A stretch of DNA of 64,000 bases. Source: Zygnema cylindricum (taxonomy: Eukaryota; Streptophyta; Zygnematophyceae; Zygnematales; Zygnemataceae). The translations under genes were made by a program, and so were the position numbers. The notes below the pieces were generated by a model, which made no database searches, had not been told where the DNA came from, and saw nothing but the letters and a program-made list of their open reading frames with translations. Position 1 is the first letter of the stretch. Every line of letters starts with the position of its first letter. The stretch is taken from assembly GCA_037447655.1 (NCBI GenBank), contig JBBHKE010003519.1, forward strand, positions 220,902 to 284,901, in the 5' to 3' direction. Positions 59,801-64,000 of this stretch are shown here, in pieces.

Positions 59801-60215
59801 CATCTTGTTAGTTGTGGCAAGTGCTCTGCGGTTGATTCTGTTTTTGTTCTTTGGGATAACTGCACTCCAAAGAGGGTCTAAAGAAGGTCTGAAGACAGTC
59901 TAAAGAAGGTCTGAAGAAGGTCTAAAGAGAGTCTAAAGAAGGTATAAAGAGTGTCTAAAAAAAGTCTTAAAAAAAGTTCAAAGCGAGTCTAAAAAAAGTC
60001 TAAAGAGAGTTTTACAAAATCTAAAGAGAGTCTAAAAAAAGTCTAAAGAGAGTCTAAAAAAAGTCTTGAAAAGAGTCTAAAGAGAGTGCTGTCGTGGCTG
60101 CCAGGTGGGCATCGAGCCTCTCTTTGATTGGCTGCAGCACTTCATTGGGCTCGGGAGCTACACGTTTTTGGCGTCCACAGTAGCGCCTGCCCTCAGGTGT
60201 GCACTCCCTGAATGA
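50830..60215 (+). CDS. FAD/NAD(P)-binding oxidoreductase, lycopene-cyclase-like, plastid
   Basis: Seventeen exons: 50830-51189, 52095-52212, 52687-52880, 53618-53725, 54113-54177, 54486-54591, 55445-55528, 56098-56244, 56537-56665, 56861-56928, 57137-57170, 57414-57498, 57634-57701, 57981-58094, 58598-58633, 59573-59659, 60105-60215. All join in phase, giving 637 residues. About 120 basic/Ser-rich residues (chloroplast transit peptide) precede a Rossmann-type dinucleotide fold, FDVVVCGGTLGVFVATALLL (about 190), then RAQEWNISRKELHELVEAGV, RLVIDAMGNFSPIL, PDGVCLVVGGCARGF, SPLPAAFDRVLQVGDASG and SPLSFGGFGSITRHLARL. This is the plant FAD/NAD(P)-oxidoreductase family of unknown substrate. Intron 10 is GC-AG (AACAG|GCAAGT). 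The first ATG is 50830; ATG 50902 is an alternative. The C-terminus ends at RCALPE, about 25 residues earlier than I recall for Arabidopsis, beside a microsatellite. Confidence 0.93.
54724..54945. mobile_element. Foldback MITE, copy B (222 bp)
   Basis: Ends CTACACTGCTCATCGTTTAG and AATAACGATGAGCTGTGTAG, with the same inner hairpin (GTGCACACTTGTCGG and CCGACATGTGTGCAC, framed by CCACTTAAAACATC and its inverse) as copy A at 4525. It lies in intron 6 of the oxidoreductase gene, clear of the splice sites. Flanking trinucleotides CCA/TCA may be a decayed 3-bp duplication. Confidence 0.82.
56051..56088. repeat. (CAT)n microsatellite before an acceptor
   Basis: A CATCATCAT run interrupted by CAC and TAT ends only 10 bp before exon 8 of the oxidoreductase gene, where it occupies the usual polypyrimidine position. 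Confidence 0.85.
59874..60088. repeat. ~10-11 bp minisatellite (GTCTAAAGAGA)n
   Basis: About twenty degenerate copies of GTCTAAAGAGA / GTCTAAAAAAA / GTCTGAAGAAG fill the 3' end of the last intron of the oxidoreductase gene and stop 16 bp before the final exon. Confidence 0.9.
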
Positions 60216-60222
60216 ATCTCCT

Positions 60223-60227
<5 letters not shown>

Positions 60228-60269
<42 letters not shown>

Positions 60270-60333
60270 NNNNNNNNNNCTACTACTACTACTACTACTA
60301 ATCATCATCATCTTCAACACCTTCATCATCATC

Positions 60334-60427
<94 letters not shown>

Positions 60428-60450
60428 CCATCATCACCATCATCATCATC

Positions 60451-60482
<32 letters not shown>

Positions 60483-60548
60483 CACCATCATCACCATCAT
60501 CATCATCATCATCATCATCATCGTCGTCACCATCATCATCATCATCAT
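60228..60548. repeat. Microsatellite complex around an assembly gap
   Basis: A (GA)n run of about 42 bp, then ten N, then (CTA)n, then a long (ATC)n with ATCACC interruptions. The open frames here (poly-Asp, poly-Met, poly-Ile) are low-complexity artefacts. Confidence 0.95.
60270..60279. other. Assembly gap (10 N)
   Basis: Ten ambiguous bases join (GA)n to (CTA)n. The true distance is unknown, and sequence between the two microsatellites may be missing. Confidence 0.98.
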
Positions 60549-61339
60549 TAGTATGATCGTCTGATGGATTCGACGCATCGTCAACATGAATCATGGCTCC
60601 TCGAGATCTGAAAACGCAGCAATTCCGCCGTACGGCATTTGTACGCGGACCACGCTATTTTAAAATCGTTGAACGGCCCACTGCCCGGTCGTTCAGTAAC
60701 ACATTTTTCCGACCATTCAAAGCTCGTTTTTTCCAATCGCATGTTACTCCGACTTTCTATCCTGGCCTCGCGATCGAAGGGTAGGAACGTCATTTTTCGA
60801 TGGCTTGGCACAGAAAATATTCTTTGTCAGAGAGCGAATCGCGCTAGCCGACAATTGTATACTTTTTACTGCCCGCAAACGTGAAGTTCCATCTCACGAA
60901 AATTGAGGCTGTTTGCAGAATTTTGTACTTTGTGGTACCATGTCGTATTGTTGTTGACTTTTTGTGTTTTTTTTTTAAAACAACATTACATAAGATCCGA
61001 TATAATTATCCACGAGCCCAGGCGAAAATGTGACCGTTCGATTACGCTTGGGTCTTCATCCGCGACGCAATCTTTCTATCCGACTCTGTCGAAAACTGAG
61101 GCAGTAATCATTACAAAACGTGTAAAACCGCTACAAGTGGGTTGTATACTCTCGTGCGACGATGTAACAAACCACAAATATTTTCACACGTGGCAAAGGA
61201 AATGTGCATTCCGTCAAGGTGGATGCGAATCCGCCAAAATCCAACAGAGTGTATCCGGTCACGTTCCTTTTTGTTTTCCCTTCAAAGCAGGCGTTACAAC
61301 CGACAGAGGCGTCTGCGAAGGAAAAGGAGTTTCAATCAT
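60549..61339. other. Gene-free stretch
   Basis: Slightly GC-richer sequence with short overlapping frames on both strands that resemble nothing I know. No splice-consistent exon is seen. Confidence 0.45.
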
Positions 61340-63039
61340 AGATGTTCAAATCGCGCGATTTTTTCATTTTTTCCGATTGAAACGTATAATTCGTGACTTC
61401 TTAAAAAATCGCAAAAAAACATCTACTGTAAACTGAAACTGGGAAAATACGGGAACTTGTAAATAAATTACGGTAACTGTACAATTTTTTACGGATATGT
61501 ATGGAATTCGAGGAAAATATACAACGAAGTTATTGGCACTTTCTGTTCAGTGAACTTAACATAAATATTACGGAACTTGTACGTTATTTCATCGAAAATG
61601 TACAGACATTTTCGAAAAGAGACGTTGAACGTCACACTAATTTCGCGCGGTATGTTTGAAATTTGTACGGGCGTCTTCTTCAAATTTTTTCAAAGAAGCC
61701 GCCATGGAATATTGAAAACGAAACCGCGAGGAAGTCGCCTCCCCGTATCCTATCCTACGAAATTTGACAAAAGTTTAACTTTGCAGACGTTCGAACCCGG
61801 GTAAGCCAAATATGTGGCGTAGCTCAATTTAGACGTCTCCAAAACCAGTTAACGAAGGAATTCCAATACCGACACGGAGTGTGATACGTAATTAAACAAT
61901 TTTGATATTTTCCCGTCATTTAACGGGAAAAACTTGCAAACTGCGCTATATGTATAAGATTTTTTTTTCATGTATGGAATAGTACAGAAGGAAATTCAAT
62001 AACGATTTTTAACGATTTGTTCAGAAGGTTCAATGCTTTCGTTGCGTATAATTCGTCGCGATTGGTACGTTCACACTAATTGTCGTGAACAACTATGGTT
62101 TCAATGGTACAATGACATAGTACGCATAACGAAATGACAAATTTGAAATTTCATATTGCAATTGGTCGGTTTGTAAACTCTTTGACGATTCTACATATAA
62201 GACCTTTAGCTTATGTAGTACCACGCAAATCAGGACATGCAGATTTACAGAGACTGCCCGATAAGAGTCCTCAAACCATAGTTGTTCACGACGATTAGTG
62301 CGAACGTACCAATCGCGACGAATTATACGTAACAAACGCATTGAACCTTTTGAACAAATCGTTAAAAGTCGTTAATGGTTTTCCTTCCGTACGATTCCGT
62401 ACATGAAAAAAAAAACTTATACACATAGCGCAGTTTGCAAGTTTTTCCCGTTAAATGACGTTAAAATATTAAATTTGTATAAATACATATCACACTCCAC
62501 GCGGGTAATGGAATTCATTCATCAATTGGCAGTGTAGGCGTCAGGAGTAGGTTAATCAACACACGTGGCATACCCGGGTTCGAACGTATGCAAAGTTAAA
62601 CTTTTGTCAAATTTCGTAGGATAGGATACGGGGAGGCGACTTCCTCGCGGTTTCGTTTTCAATATTCCATGGCGGCTTCTTTGAAAAAAATTTGAAGAAG
62701 ACGCCCGTACAAATTTCAAACATACCGCGCGAAATTAGTGTGACGTTCAACGTCTCTTTTCGAAAATGTCCGTACATTTTCGATGAAATAACGTACAAGT
62801 TCCGTAATATTTATGTTCAGTTCACTGAACAGCAAGTGCCAATAACTTCGTTGTATATTTTCCTCGAATTCCATACATATCCGTAAAAAATTGTACAGTT
62901 ACCGTAATTTATTCACAAGTTCCCGTATTTTCCCAGTTTCAGTTTACAGTAGATGTTTTTTTGCGATTTTTTCAAAAGTCACGAATTATACCTTTCAATC
63001 GGAAAAAATGGAAAAATAGCGCGATTTGAACATCTATGC
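61340..63039. repeat. ~1.7-kb imperfect palindrome
   Basis: The left arm (about 61340-62110) is repeated inverted in the right arm (about 62270-63039). For example, GATGTTCAAATCGCGCGATT at the left edge meets AATCGCGCTATTTTTCC..-type sequence at the right edge. CGAGGAAGTCGCCTCCCCGT at 61729 is present inverted at about 62632, and TCGCGATTGGTACGTTCACA (about 62056) is inverted near 62303-62322. The spacer is only about 160 bp. The arms contain the same small frames (MYVISSKMY..), which are not credible genes. Internal differences are small substitutions plus an indel near 61805-61860 / 62510-62560. Confidence 0.88.
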
Positions 63040-64000
63040 CTCAAACGTTACAGCCAGTAATGTAATGCTGGCCGTACAATAACAGAGGCCTTCCCCATGG
63101 ATCCGTGGCCAAACGAGAAGACTTTATTAAGAAACGCGACGGTAAACCATCTGGGTCCATGGGAACAGAGAAAGTGTACGGCCAACAAGAGCCGCCTGTC
63201 TACAAGGAGACATCGGGTAAAAGCGTCGAAAAATGCAAGTTGCAAGCGGGAATAAAAGGTGCCAGCACCGCTAATGATTGGATTTGATTTAAGCAGAAAT
63301 AACTAGGCTGCGCTTAAAATATATATTTTGAGCGTAGGGCTTATACTAGCGTTATACATTCTAGTTTAAGTCCGGCAACGTGGATGACGAATGACACAGT
63401 ACAGTACCACACTATAAGGAACTCTCTGAAACTTGGAACAAACGTATAGAGTATAAACGTCACGAAAAGGTAACGGCGTATCCGCTGATGATTACAGTAG
63501 GCCTCGTATGGAACCTAGGCTGTACGTATTGCGGTGAATTGTGAGTCTTCACTCATAGGCTGATTATTTGTGGTAATAATTATCATAATTATCATAATGG
63601 TACACTTTTTTGAGTACATTCGTACGACCGTACGAACAATTACCGTACGTCTCACTAAAAATTGTACTTCAGTACCCTAAAAAATGACTCCAGTGAGGGT
63701 GCGTCTCCATGTGCCTAATTATGGGTTATTTTCTGTCGTTTTCCTGTAAAACTTAGAGCCGTACCGCGTAAGTTTCAACCGTACAAAAAAATAGAGAAAT
63801 TGAGAAGTACATTTTAAGTCATCATCGAATATAAGATGTATTACATGTTGTCGTTTTGTGTTCTTCGACACACGGCCACGCCAAAAAACGTCATCTTCAA
63901 ACTTTTCTTTAAAACACAGAGAAGATGTGTTTTAAAACAAAGATTTTCGAAAAACAAATAGAAACACGTAGTCGCACGTGTAACAAATTTTCAAGTAATT
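63040..64000. other. Gene-free stretch at window end
   Basis: Rich in GTACG/CGTAC words. A block near 63697 (GAGGGTGCGTCTCCATGTGC) and CATCTTCAAACTTTTCTTTA at 63890 resemble, in direct and inverted form, pieces of the array at 1-4.1 kb. No coding exon is seen. Confidence 0.45.

Noticed and set aside
60054-60594. Poly-Met, poly-Asp and poly-Ile open frames
   Set aside because: They translate the (ATC)n microsatellite and cross the N gap; they are low-complexity artefacts. The only real coding part here is the final oxidoreductase exon on the plus strand.
61780-62590. tRNA B-box-like sequence (CCCGGGTTCGAACG) in both palindrome arms
   Set aside because: No A-box at the right spacing and no cloverleaf can be drawn; one chance word duplicated by the palindrome does not support a tRNA or SINE.
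1-64000. CRISPR arrays, operons, bacterial-type promoters, phage or plasmid features
   Set aside because: The window is clearly eukaryotic nuclear DNA; the tandem repeats lack spacer structure and genes are spliced.
1-64000. LTR retrotransposons or reverse transcriptase / integrase coding remnants
   Set aside because: I saw no RT or integrase motifs and no paired LTRs; the mobile DNA here is all short, non-coding and of DNA-transposon type.

Overview
This is nuclear DNA from a green-lineage eukaryote, most likely a streptophyte (land plant or charophyte alga). Genes have many small exons with GT-AG (and two GC-AG) introns of about 0.1-2 kb. Two predicted proteins carry apparent chloroplast-targeting N-termini, and the recognisable genes resemble their Arabidopsis counterparts in length and order of motifs. 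I cannot name the species. All exon models below were built by hand: reading frames were joined at splice sites so that phase is kept and the protein matches what I remember of the family. No alignment was run.

Layout. 1-4.1 kb is an array of diverged ~0.9-1 kb repeats, followed by two small transposon-like elements (4.5-5.5 kb). 6.1-12.6 kb (minus) is a nine-exon lysophosphatidylethanolamine acyltransferase (LPEAT1-like). It shares a 1.0-kb divergent promoter region with a fourteen-exon CCT3 gene (chaperonin TRiC/CCT gamma subunit, 13.6-22.7 kb, plus). 23-25 kb is intergenic with a foldback element. 25.5-28.8 kb (minus) holds well-formed exons of a gene I do not recognise, one with an awkward in-frame stop. 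29.9-31.5 kb (minus) is a five-exon gene for a plastid, probably thylakoid-lumen, LEA-like protein, with a cluster of ACGT (ABRE/G-box) elements upstream. 33.9-35.6 kb (minus) has two solid terminal exons of another unrecognised gene; upstream of it lies a transposon cluster (36.7-39.7 kb).

41.0-44.0 kb (plus) is a single-exon 973-residue disordered protein with a duplicated Ser-rich motif. 45.7-50.0 kb (minus) is a ten-exon XRCC2-like RAD51 paralogue. It diverges from a seventeen-exon FAD/NAD(P)-binding oxidoreductase of the plant lycopene-cyclase-like type (50.8-60.2 kb, plus). The last exon of that gene abuts microsatellites and a 10-N assembly gap (60270-60279). 60.5-64 kb is gene-free and contains a ~1.7-kb imperfect palindrome.

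The genes are functionally unrelated (membrane lipid acylation, cytosolic protein folding, plastid stress protein, recombination repair, plastid redox enzyme), so this is ordinary chromosomal gene order rather than a gene cluster. The unusual content is in the repeats: hAT-type miniature elements with 8-bp target duplications, a hairpin-forming miniature family, the tandem array, several intronic minisatellites and the large palindrome.
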